Assembly (NCBI GenBank): GCA_019348305.1
Contig: JAHWJQ010000060.1
Coordinates: 1-10,789 of the forward strand
Source: Actinomycetota bacterium
GTDB taxonomy: Bacteria > Actinomycetota > Acidimicrobiia > Acidimicrobiales > CADCTF01
Direction: 5' to 3'
Length of the DNA stretch: 10,789 nt
A program made the position numbers and the translations under genes. The first letter of the stretch is position 1. Each line of letters opens with the position of its first letter. The notes under the pieces were generated by a model that saw nothing but the letters and a program-made list of their open reading frames with translations, ran no database searches and had not been told where the DNA came from. Shown piece after piece: positions 1 through 6,591 of the stretch.

Positions 1-257
1 GCGTCGACGTCGCCCCGATCATCATCGAGGCCTACGGGCTGTCACCCAGAGAGCGCGACGTCGTCAGGTGCATCGCCCGCGGGTTGTCGACGCCGGACAT
101 CACGGCGGAGCTGTTCCTATCGGCCCACACCGTTCGCGACTACATCAAGGCGGTGTTCGAGAAGGTGGGTGTGAGCAGCCGAGGCGAGCTGGTAGCCAAG
201 CTTTTCGGCGACCATTACTCCGACGCTGTGCACGCAAACGCGGTGTGCGTCAAGTGA
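1..257 (+). CDS. LuxR-family transcriptional regulator, C-terminal HTH (5' end outside window)
   Basis: The frame is open from the window edge to TGA at 255-257 and codes for about 84 residues. It contains a GerE/LuxR helix-turn-helix: LSPRERDVVRCIARGLST is the first two helices with the conserved ERDV and A.G.S/T signature, ITAELFLSAHTVRDYIKAVF holds the turn and recognition helix, and KVGVSSRGELVAKLF is the usual last helix (normally V.SR.EL.A..F). The protein would bind DNA as a dimer and regulate transcription. Its sensory or receiver domain lies outside the window, so neither signal nor target can be inferred. The gene lies on the side that would be flanking DNA if 512-553 is the end of an integrated element, so it may belong to the host chromosome or to an older insertion. 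Family assignment is firm; role is unknown. Confidence 0.85.
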   Translation, partial: VDVAPIIIEAYGLSPRERDVVRCIARGLSTPDITAELFLSAHTVRDYIKAVFEKVGVSSRGELVAKLFGDHYSDAVHANAVCVK

Positions 258-385
258 GCGCCGCCTCCCGGCCGCCGGGGAGTCGCGGGCTCTTCCGTAA
301 GACGCCCGCTCCACTGTGGCGACGAAGCTCGACCTGCCTCCGCGGCGGTCGTCGTACAGAACCCGTAAACGAAGCCGTGCACCGC

Positions 386-426
386 CGTGCCACTCCCGTG
401 CCACTGTCGCGCCATTCCGTGCCACA
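386..426. repeat. Four helically phased copies of a CGTGCCACT-like 9-mer
   Basis: The copies are CGTGCCACT at 386-394 and 397-405, a degenerate CGCGCCATT at 408-416 and CGTGCCACA at 418-426. Start-to-start spacing is 11, 11 and 10 bp, so all face the same side of the helix. They lie in the gene-free stretch 258-511, about 90 bp from the tRNA half-gene. Such arrays beside a tRNA attachment core fit arm-type integrase or accessory-protein sites; a regulator operator is the alternative. The repeat is seen directly and its role is inferred. I see no gene in the rest of 258-511. Confidence 0.6.
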
Positions 427-511
427 AATTCGGCATACAGATCAACGCCTGCCAGGATCAAGAAGAGGCTTCTTGATACCTCTGACCAGGGATCTTTCAA
501 GGTTCTTCTCG

Positions 512-553
512 CGCCCCCGGCAGGATTCGAACCTGCGACGCACGGTTTAGGAA
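512..553 (-). other. 3' half of tRNA-Arg(CCU): probable att site of an integrated element
   Basis: Read on the minus strand, this shows an anticodon loop TTCCTAA (547-553, anticodon CCT), the 3' strand of the anticodon stem ACCGT (542-546), a 5-nt variable loop and a perfect T arm, GCAGG-TTCGAAT-CCTGC (520-536). The 3' acceptor strand CGGGGGC (513-519) and one discriminator base follow. The sequence just 5' of the loop (554 onward, plus coordinates) cannot pair with ACCGT and has no D arm or 5' acceptor strand. It is therefore not a functional tRNA. Identity running from anticodon loop to 3' end is the classic attB/attP core used by tyrosine integrases at tRNA genes. The truncated side places the incoming element at coordinates above 553. 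An intact tRNA-Arg(CCU) would be expected at the other junction, outside the window. Confidence 0.72.
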
Positions 554-843
554 TCTCGCCGGACGTGTGCCGTCGTGCTCATCTGGCGCAAAGAGGCTGG
601 TCGCGGGCCTGCGTCTGCGCAGGGAGTTGCGTCCTGAGAACCGGATTTCGTTGCCGAGACGGGCAACTGGATGGGCAACTTCCGGCGCGCGACTGACCAG
701 AGGATGGCATGAGGTGACCTTGTGACCTGTCGTCCTCGAAACCGTGCGTCGCGATGGGATCGAGTCGAGCGCGCGACCCATGACCAGCAGGAATGTGAGT
801 TGCCCGTCCAGCGGGATGGGCAACTGGGGTCATGGCGAGTCCG
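554..843. other. Gene-free stretch between the att-like core and the toxin-antitoxin pair
   Basis: I find no convincing gene here on either strand. The short open frames lack ribosome-binding sites and family-like sequence. The only structure is the GGGCAACT repeat set listed separately. The position directly inside the presumed element end suits an att arm. Confidence 0.5.
661..825. repeat. GGGCAACT repeats (three direct, one inverted) beside the att core
   Basis: GGGCAACT occurs at 661-668, 673-680 and 818-825, with its complement AGTTGCCC at 798-805. The 11-mer GATGGGCAACT is shared exactly by 670-680 and 815-825. The last two copies form an inverted repeat with a 12-nt spacer. The first pair is spaced by 12 bp. 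These are 110 to 270 bp inside the presumed element from the tRNA core, a typical distance for arm-type sites of a tyrosine integrase or sites for an excisionase. The role is inferred. Confidence 0.55.
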
Positions 844-1209
844 TCATGACCCCGGACGGCGGACGCGGATCGTGCCCGCGCGGAACACGGTGACGCAGCC
901 GCTCAGGCCCTCGATGTCGACAGCGTCGACAAGGCGCTGCACCTCCTGCACGACGGCGCGGAGGCGACGGGTCCTCGAGGCGCAGCACGATGACGCCTGC
1001 ATGTGAGCCCGTGCGGGTGCACCCGGACGTCGGCGAAGCCCCCGGTCGAGCGTAACGACGAGCCGGTCGTTCGACGTCGCCTCGGTAGGGACCTCGGCAT
1101 CGGTAGCGCCACCGAGGCCCTCCTGGACGACGGAGTCGACGTCGTGGCCGGCGGACCGAAGCGGCTCGGCGGCAGGAACGGGGAGGTTCTCGTCGAGCTT
1201 GATCCTCAC
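844..1209 (-). pseudogene. DUF5615 PIN-like toxin of a DUF433/DUF5615 pair, broken by frameshifts
   Basis: The start is GTG at 1209, overlapping the stop of the upstream DUF433 gene (GTGA), a common coupled arrangement. The N-terminus (RIKLDENLP...AGHDVDSV) and VVTLDRG are typical of DUF5615, a Mut7-C/PIN-like family whose acidic residues suggest a nuclease. After VVTLDRG the family-like continuation jumps frame: FADVRVHPHG in a second frame, SHAGVIVLRLEDPS in a third, then back to the first for RAVVQEVQRL and VRVRRPGS before TGA at 844-846. Each step is one extra base: the first in a run of five C (plus strand 1039-1043), the second near 1008-1010, the third around 955-975. The first frame stays open, but its middle segment is scrambled. 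This is either a decayed toxin or a set of sequencing indels. With the shifts repaired, the product would be about 120 aa. Confidence 0.7.
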
Positions 1210-1442
1210 TGCGCCGCGACGGCTGGGTGCTCGTCGCGGGCGAGCTCGGCGCCATAGGCAGCCGCGGCGCGGATGCCGTCGACGCTGAGCGACGGGTAAT
1301 CGGCGAGAATCGCGTCTTCGGTCATGCCGGCCGCGAGCGCGTCGAGGATCACGCTGACCATCACGCGGGTTCCCTTCACGACAGCCTGGCCGTGGCAGAC
1401 GTTCGGGTCTCGCACGATGAGTTCCCGCTGTCCTCCGGTCAT
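1206..1442 (-). CDS. DUF433 family antitoxin-like protein
   Basis: This 78-aa protein starts at ATG 1442 and ends at TGA 1206-1208. The signature VCHGQAVVKGTRVMVSVIL, then LAAGMTEDAILADYP and IRAAAAYGAELARDE, is the standard DUF433 pattern: an N-terminal beta strand followed by a winged-helix-like DNA-binding fold. DUF433 proteins are usually encoded just upstream of a DUF5615 PIN-like protein, as here, and are taken as the antitoxin and autorepressor of that pair. I chose ATG 1442 because residues further upstream in the frame do not resemble the family and because a TANNNT hexamer sits 7 nt before it. The gene looks intact although its partner is frameshifted. The antitoxin role comes from family context, not from a motif that proves it. 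Confidence 0.85.
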   Translation of the reverse strand: MTGGQRELIVRDPNVCHGQAVVKGTRVMVSVILDALAAGMTEDAILADYPSLSVDGIRAAAAYGAELARDEHPAVAAQ

Positions 1443-1455
1443 GGGTCTCAGCGTA
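1443..1455 (-). promoter_or_regulatory. Possible leaderless promoter -10 element for the DUF433/DUF5615 pair
   Basis: On the minus strand TACGCT (plus 1450-1455) fits the actinobacterial TANNNT -10 pattern and ends 7 nt before ATG 1442. This spacing is expected for a leaderless transcript starting at the initiation codon. No Shine-Dalgarno sequence is visible before the ATG, which agrees with that. I see no clear -35. Confidence 0.4.
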
Positions 1456-1622
1456 CGCCGGGCCCACACCGGCGGCGGCCTACCGGACCCCGGGTAGTCG
1501 CGATGCCGTTTCACGACAGACCCCGGTGAGCGGAGCCGATGCCATCGACATGCTGCACCTCACACTGCATGTCGTGTCGGCGTTCCTCGTTGAGCTGCCG
1601 CCCCCGAGGAGGCCGGCGCGCG

Positions 1623-1815
1623 TCAGAGCTCAGAGAGCACCCAACTCGTACCCGAGCGGACCCGCCCACTCCCGGCGGTGTGGATCTCGCTGATCTGGCC
1701 GTCGTCCAGGAAGCAGGCGACGCTCGCGAGGTCGCCGAGGTGGGCCGCGTCGGCGCGGGTGCCGCGGGCCGGGAGGACGTCGCCGATGCGACGCGGAGGC
1801 AAACCTCCGCGACAG
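1623..1815 (-). other. Unassigned coding-like fragment in the 1443-1878 gap
   Basis: The 436-base gap between the DUF433 gene and the large helicase has no complete recognisable gene. On the minus strand, a frame ending at TGA 1623-1625 has almost only G or C at third codon positions from about 1790 down to 1680. It reads like real protein (for example LGDLASVACFLDDGQISEIH), while the same DNA in the opposite frame is less biased. It has no credible start: the first ATG, at 1880, overlaps the start codon of the helicase. I do not recognise the family. It may be the C-terminal remnant of a gene cut by an earlier insertion. Confidence 0.35.
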
Positions 1816-1863
1816 ATGCGGGTGCCGCCACCTACGATGCGATCAACCCGCCCGACTGCCGCG

Positions 1864-1878
1864 TAGGCTGGAAACCGC
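1864..1878 (+). promoter_or_regulatory. Possible -10 element close to the start of the nuclease-helicase operon
   Basis: TAGGCT (1864-1869) fits TANNNT and lies 9 nt before ATG 1879, which would give a leaderless or nearly leaderless mRNA. No strong Shine-Dalgarno is seen (only GGAAA at 1870-1874). The 6-bp inverted repeat CCTACG (1831-1836) / CGTAGG (1862-1867) overlaps the hexamer and could be an operator. Confidence 0.35.
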
Positions 1879-4659
1879 ATGGCGTCGGAGCGGCGGCCGC
1901 CGGACTGGGTGCGCGATCTGAACTCTGGTCGTGATGCCGAGGAATACGTACGAGCCCTGCTCTTCGGACATCCGGCGGTTCGACGAGTCGCCGATCTGAG
2001 CACGCAACCGGAGACACCGGACTTCGAGTTTCAGTACGAGGGCGAGCGGGTCGGACTCGAGGTGAAGGCGAAGCTCCAGCGCTACAGCGCCCGCTACCGC
2101 GAGATGTGGCCAGAGTTAGCGGAGCGCGACCTCTTCATCCTCGACGAGGGGTCGCTTCGCGCGCTGTCGTGGGCGGAGGGTATGGGCTATCTGCTCATTG
2201 CTGACGCACCGAGCGAGCGATGGATAGTCATCGGCCCGTGGGAGCTGCTGCTCGGTCCCCGTAGGCGATACCAACGTCTCGACGACGGGAAGGGCAAGCT
2301 GCTCCTCGACCTTGGAACCGGGCAATCGATGGACGACGTGGTGGTCGACGAGGTGCTGCGGATCGTCCGCAGAACTCGAGCTACCCGCCGTGAAGTCCGT
2401 CCCATCCGGTTGCGGGGCCAGGCGGAGCTGCCGGTGGTGCCGAAGGCACCGGCCCCGGTGGATTCCGAGCCGGTACCCAGGCCCCCGCGGGTCACGCAGC
2501 CCAACGAACCCAAACCGCAGCCAGTAGTCGAGCACCTGGACCTGCAGCCAGGGGCGGAGCGAGTGCTGGAACCGTCCACTGTCGGGCGTCTCCCAGCGGT
2601 TTGGTGTGGCCTCAGCGGCGAGCTCGGGAGTGCGGTCGAGGCGGCGTACGGATGGCGGGAGCCGACCGAGGTGCAGAAGGCGGCCATACCGCCCGTGCTG
2701 GCGGGCCACAACACGCTTGTTCTGGCGCCAACGGCGGGCGGCAAGACGGAGGCGGCGCTGCTCCCGCTGCTTGACGTGGGTCGGCGAGAGGGATGGAACC
2801 CCACTTCGATCCTGGCCGTGTCTCCCATGAAGGCGCTCCTCGACGACCAGCTGCGTCGATATCAGTCCATCGCAGCGCTCACCGGGGCGACGGCCTTCGC
2901 CTGGCATGGCGACACGCCGAAGATGCAGCGGCGCCAGTTCCTCGACCACCCCTCCGACATCCTCCTCACCACGCCGGAGAGCCTCGAGATCCTGCTGCAC
3001 CGCATCGACGCCAAGGAGATGTTGCGGGGGATACAGGCAGTCATCCTCGACGAGGTGCATGTGTTCGTAGGCACAGCCCGGGGAGCACAGCTGGCTGCCG
3101 TGCTGGAACGGCTGGAGGAACGCTGTGACGCGGACCTTCAGCGCGTCGGGCTGTCGGCGACAGTGGGAACCCCGGATGACGTCCTGGCCTGGTTGGGCGG
3201 TAGCTCGTACCGGGAACGTTCGCTCGCGGGGGTGGCTGCGGCCGCTACTCGAGAGGAGACGAACATCGTCTCCTACGAGCACGAGACCCAGCTGACCTCC
3301 ACCCTAAGTGCAGTGCTGGGGGAGCAACGCAGCCTTGTCTTCGTGCAGTCGCGCCGGCGGGCGGAGCACTTGGGCGGTGTGTTGGACGTGCCCGTCCACC
3401 ATTCGTCGCTCTCCCCCGAAGGACGCAGGGCAGCCATCAACCGGTTCCAAGCTGGCGAGGTCGCGGGCATCGTGGCCACCGCCACTCTCGAGCTCGGCAT
3501 CGACATCGGTGACGTGGAACTGGTCGTGCAGGACGGATCGCCGTCGGGGCCGGCGAGCTATCTCCAACGCGTCGGTCGTTCGGGGCGCCGGACCGGCATG
3601 CGGCGGATGCTGTTCACCTGCGGCACACCGGACGACCTCCTGCAGGTTCTGGCCGTGCTGGCTCGGGTCCGCCGCGGTGCCCTGGAGCCACTTCCCGTCC
3701 AGCGTGGGGGGCGGCTCATGCTCGGTCAGCAGGCGTTGGCGCTGGCACTTGATCCGGTGCGGACAGGCTTCGAACGCCACGAACTCGCCTCGACCATCTG
3801 CTACTCGCCGGTCTTCCGAGGGCTGCAGGACGATGCGCTCGCGACGCTGGAACATCTGGTCGAGAACGAGTGGCTTCGTGACGTACGCGGGCTGCTTGTC
3901 GCCGGCCATCGCGCCAACCTCGAGTTCGGTGGGGGCGGCCGCAACTTCGCCAAGCTGGCGGCTTCGTTCGACACGCGGGCCTCGGTGCCCGTCGTAACCG
4001 AGGACGGAACGCACGTGGGAACGATCGACTGGACTGCCGCCCAGGACGACAAGTGGGTGGGGCGTGGGGAGCCTTTTCGCCTCGGCGGCAGGGGGTGGAG
4101 CGCCGTCGACGTCAACGCGGAGGTCGTGCGGGTTGTGCCCGCGGCGGTCGGTGCCGCCGCCAAGCCACCGTCTTGGCGGGGCCCGTCGCTCGACGTGGAC
4201 CGGGCCACCTGGGAGACCGCCCGCGAGATCCTCGAGAACACCGACGTGCCTGCCGCCATTGACGAGCGCGGTGAGCTCTGGCTCGAGATCCTCCGGGCGC
4301 AATGGCGCCCGCGGCTAGCGAAGCCGTTGTGGGAGGCGGAACGGGAGACGACACTGATCACCTTCGCCGGCGCGGCGGTGCACAGGTCAGTGTTGGCCCT
4401 GCTGAATGCCGATGGCGCAGGCGACGGCCCAGAGCTTCGGATCACTGCGCCCGATTGTTCCACTCTGCGAACTCGCGCTCGGGAAGCGCTGGGCGACTTG
4501 GCCGCCGGCCTCGACGGCGAGGCCGCTCGGGTCGCGGCGGCGATCGGTGGAGCCCATCGGGACTTGGTTCCGGCTTCGGTTCTCGAGGCCGAGGCCGCCG
4601 AGTTCTGGGTCGACGCGGACGCCATCCGCAAGGTGCTAACGATGCTGGTCGAGGACTAG
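1879..4659 (+). CDS. PD-(D/E)xK nuclease-Lhr-like SF2 DEAD/DEAH helicase fusion
   Basis: The protein has 926 aa. Residues 15-125 look like a restriction-endonuclease-type PD-(D/E)xK core: PDF at 47-49 on a strand, then the E-x-K motif EVK at 61-63. A proline-rich linker follows (about 185-225). The SF2 helicase has Walker A APTAGGKT (283-290), TTPES (364-368), DEVH (391-394), SAT (426-428), VATATLELGIDIG (532-544) and QRVGRSGR (563-570). After the RecA domains come a winged-helix-like stretch and FRLGGRGWSAVDVN (733-746), which resembles the Lhr beta-barrel region. Expected activity is ATP-driven 3'-5' translocation or unwinding with DNA cleavage. The next gene starts 2 nt after the stop, so the two are coupled. 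A helicase carrying its own nuclease on an integrated element points to defence against foreign DNA. Helicase class is firm, the Lhr-like label fairly firm, the nuclease fold inferred from motifs, and the system name unknown. Confidence 0.85.
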   Translation: MASERRPPDWVRDLNSGRDAEEYVRALLFGHPAVRRVADLSTQPETPDFEFQYEGERVGLEVKAKLQRYSARYREMWPELAERDLFILDEGSLRALSWAEGMGYLLIADAPSERWIVIGPWELLLGPRRRYQRLDDGKGKLLLDLGTGQSMDDVVVDEVLRIVRRTRATRREVRPIRLRGQAELPVVPKAPAPVDSEPVPRPPRVTQPNEPKPQPVVEHLDLQPGAERVLEPSTVGRLPAVWCGLSGELGSAVEAAYGWREPTEVQKAAIPPVLAGHNTLVLAPTAGGKTEAALLPLLDVGRREGWNPTSILAVSPMKALLDDQLRRYQSIAALTGATAFAWHGDTPKMQRRQFLDHPSDILLTTPESLEILLHRIDAKEMLRGIQAVILDEVHVFVGTARGAQLAAVLERLEERCDADLQRVGLSATVGTPDDVLAWLGGSSYRERSLAGVAAAATREETNIVSYEHETQLTSTLSAVLGEQRSLVFVQSRRRAEHLGGVLDVPVHHSSLSPEGRRAAINRFQAGEVAGIVATATLELGIDIGDVELVVQDGSPSGPASYLQRVGRSGRRTGMRRMLFTCGTPDDLLQVLAVLARVRRGALEPLPVQRGGRLMLGQQALALALDPVRTGFERHELASTICYSPVFRGLQDDALATLEHLVENEWLRDVRGLLVAGHRANLEFGGGGRNFAKLAASFDTRASVPVVTEDGTHVGTIDWTAAQDDKWVGRGEPFRLGGRGWSAVDVNAEVVRVVPAAVGAAAKPPSWRGPSLDVDRATWETAREILENTDVPAAIDERGELWLEILRAQWRPRLAKPLWEAERETTLITFAGAAVHRSVLALLNADGAGDGPELRITAPDCSTLRTRAREALGDLAAGLDGEAARVAAAIGGAHRDLVPASVLEAEAAEFWVDADAIRKVLTMLVED

Positions 4660-4661
4660 GA

Positions 4662-6472
4662 GTGGCCTATCTCATCCCTGACAACCTCAGGTCGCGTAGA
4701 GACGTCCCTCCCGCCGTGGGGAGCCTGGCCGGTTGCTCGGGGACGCGCTGCACGACAGCGTCACCGTCTGGTACGAGCCCTTGTTCGACGTCGGCGGCGA
4801 CCGCCCGGATCTCATCGCGCTGATCCCCGACACGGGGGTGCTGGTGATCGAGATCCTCCAGCACAAGGCATCTGCCATCGTGGACGTGGCCGACGGCCAC
4901 CTGACCGTCACCGAAGACGGCGGAAAGAAGTTGCTCAGCCACCCTCTCAGGCGTGCTCGGCGCTTTGCCGAAGACCTCGCTTTCCGGGTGCGCGCCGCCG
5001 GCATCGAACCAGGCGACGAGCTTCCGGTGGCGGCGATGGGAGTGTTCGCATACATCGACACCGACACGGCGCAGGCAAAGGGAATCCTCACACTTGTGGA
5101 CGCGCACAGCTGCCTCTTCCGCGGTGATCTCGAGAGGATCAACCGCGACCTCACTCGGGCGAGGCAGACGGTCGCTGCGGCCATGGCGGCTCCACTGCGG
5201 GAGGTCATCTCGGAGGACGCCGAGCGCCTCTATCGAGCCGTGATCCATCCCGACACCGTGCTCACGCCGGTTCAGATGGCACTACCCGACATGGACGTAA
5301 CGATGGGACTCGACGTCAAGGCGCTCGACCGGCAGCAAGAGAACCTGGCGAAGACTCTCGGCGGTGGGCATCGGGTCATCCGCGGCGTGGCCGGCAGCGG
5401 CAAGACGGTGATCCTCGTCCATCGGGCCCGGCTGCTCGCCCAGCTCGACCGGCGCAGCCGCATCCTCGTCACCTGTTACAACAACTCGCTGCGAGGGTGG
5501 CTCGAGCGGCAGCTGATGCCGTACCCAAACGTGAAGGTTCGGACGCTGTCGTCGCAGATGGGCGAGGTGCTGCGCATGGGCGGTGCACCTCCCGCCAGTT
5601 ACAACAGCGAGGATGGCGAGGCGGTCGCCGCCCGCGCCTTAGACGTCCTGGCTGACCTCGGTGATCGGGCTCGATCTCAGCTCTTCGACTACGTCCTCGT
5701 GGACGAGGCCCAGGACTTCGGCGCAGAGAGCCTGCGGTTCGCCACGAAGCTGCTGCGCGACGGATCCGACTCGCTCTTGGTCGTCGCCGACGCGGCCCAG
5801 TCGATCTATCGCAAGGGGTTCACCTGGAAGGAGGCGGGCATTGAAGCGAGCGGGCGGACGAAGGTACTGACCCGCAACTACCGAAACAGCCGGGAGATCC
5901 TGGACTACGCGTGGTCGTTTCTCAGCCGGTCGGCGCTCATGACGACTGACGGCGCGGAAGGTGACTGCGATGTCGTCGTCCCCCCGGAGGCTGGGCTCCG
6001 GCATGGACCATTGCCGCTCTTCCGCCATCACGCCTCGCCGGACGAGGAAGTGCTTGACATTGCGCAGGAGGTGGACAGGTGGCTGAACGCTGGTGAGTCA
6101 CCTGGTGACATCGCGGTGCTCTACGGCTCCCGCTCAGCAGGAGGCTTTCCGTGGGTGGAGAAGTTGCAACGCAGCTTCGAGCGATTGCGGGTTCCTTGGT
6201 ACTGGCCGACGAACCCCGACGACCCGAGCAAGGACCTCGCCGGCGCCCGCGACGACGCTGTGATGATCTGCACCATGCACAGCGCGAAGGGCCTGGAGTT
6301 CAAGAACGTGATCCTGTGCGCCTATCTGGACGACCGCCCGCCGGAGGAGCCGGACACCAGCCGCCGCCTGGTCTACGTCGGCATGACTCGTGCGAGGGAA
6401 CGCCTGGTGCTCACGGCGAGCGGGAATCACCCATACATCGCCGATCTCGAAGCGGGGCCTGCTGGAACCTGA
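4662..6472 (+). CDS. NERD-like/UvrD-like SF1 helicase with an N-terminal one-base frameshift
   Basis: The natural start is probably GTG 4662, 2 nt after the previous stop; it opens VAYLIPDNLRSRRDVP in frame up to about 4731. The rest of the protein is in the frame one base back, continuing LLGDALHDSVTVWYEPLFD and running 579 codons from TTG 4733 to TGA 6470-6472. A single missing base near 4731 explains this. Domains, numbered from 4733: a NERD-like nuclease domain (about 15-110) with RPDLIAL and VLVIEIL; SF1 Walker A AGSGKT (220-225); DEAQDF (324-329); ADAAQSIYR (352-360); RNYRNS (381-386); MHSAKGLEF (515-523); and motif VI VYVGMTRARERL (547-558). The NERD E-x-K position reads E-I-L, so the nuclease site may be inactive. 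Expected role is ssDNA translocation or unwinding, working with the upstream nuclease-helicase. It could be an error-free gene with a sequencing deletion, a disrupted gene, or a shorter protein starting at 4733. Confidence 0.82.
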
Positions 6473-6591
6473 CTGGTCAAAAACGCCTACGATCTTCTTG
6501 TCCCGCGCCCGCCAAACGGGCCTGTCGATGGTCCGGTGCCACCGCCAAGCGCACCATCCATGACCACCTCGAGGAGCTGTTCTCCGGACGG

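Noticed and set aside
316..696. Open frame containing PAGFEPATHGLG
   Set aside because: This peptide is the antisense translation of the tRNA T arm and 3' acceptor strand, a known source of spurious proteins; the rest has no family-like sequence.
3216..3223. GAACGTTC as a second LexA-type site
   Set aside because: It has no 4-nt spacer between the half sites and lies inside the helicase coding region.
2116..4302. Long minus-strand open frames opposite the first helicase
   Set aside because: They are shadows of a 926-codon gene with clear helicase motifs; in high-GC DNA the antisense frame often stays open.
4733..4735. TTG 4733 as the true start of the UvrD-like helicase
   Set aside because: It lies 74 nt after the upstream stop with no good ribosome-binding site, and family-like N-terminal sequence precedes it in another frame from GTG 4662.
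6151..6480. Upstream extension of the methyltransferase frame through the helicase gene
   Set aside because: This part overlaps SF1 motifs V and VI in the real frame and reads as low-complexity Arg/Pro/Gly-rich shadow sequence.
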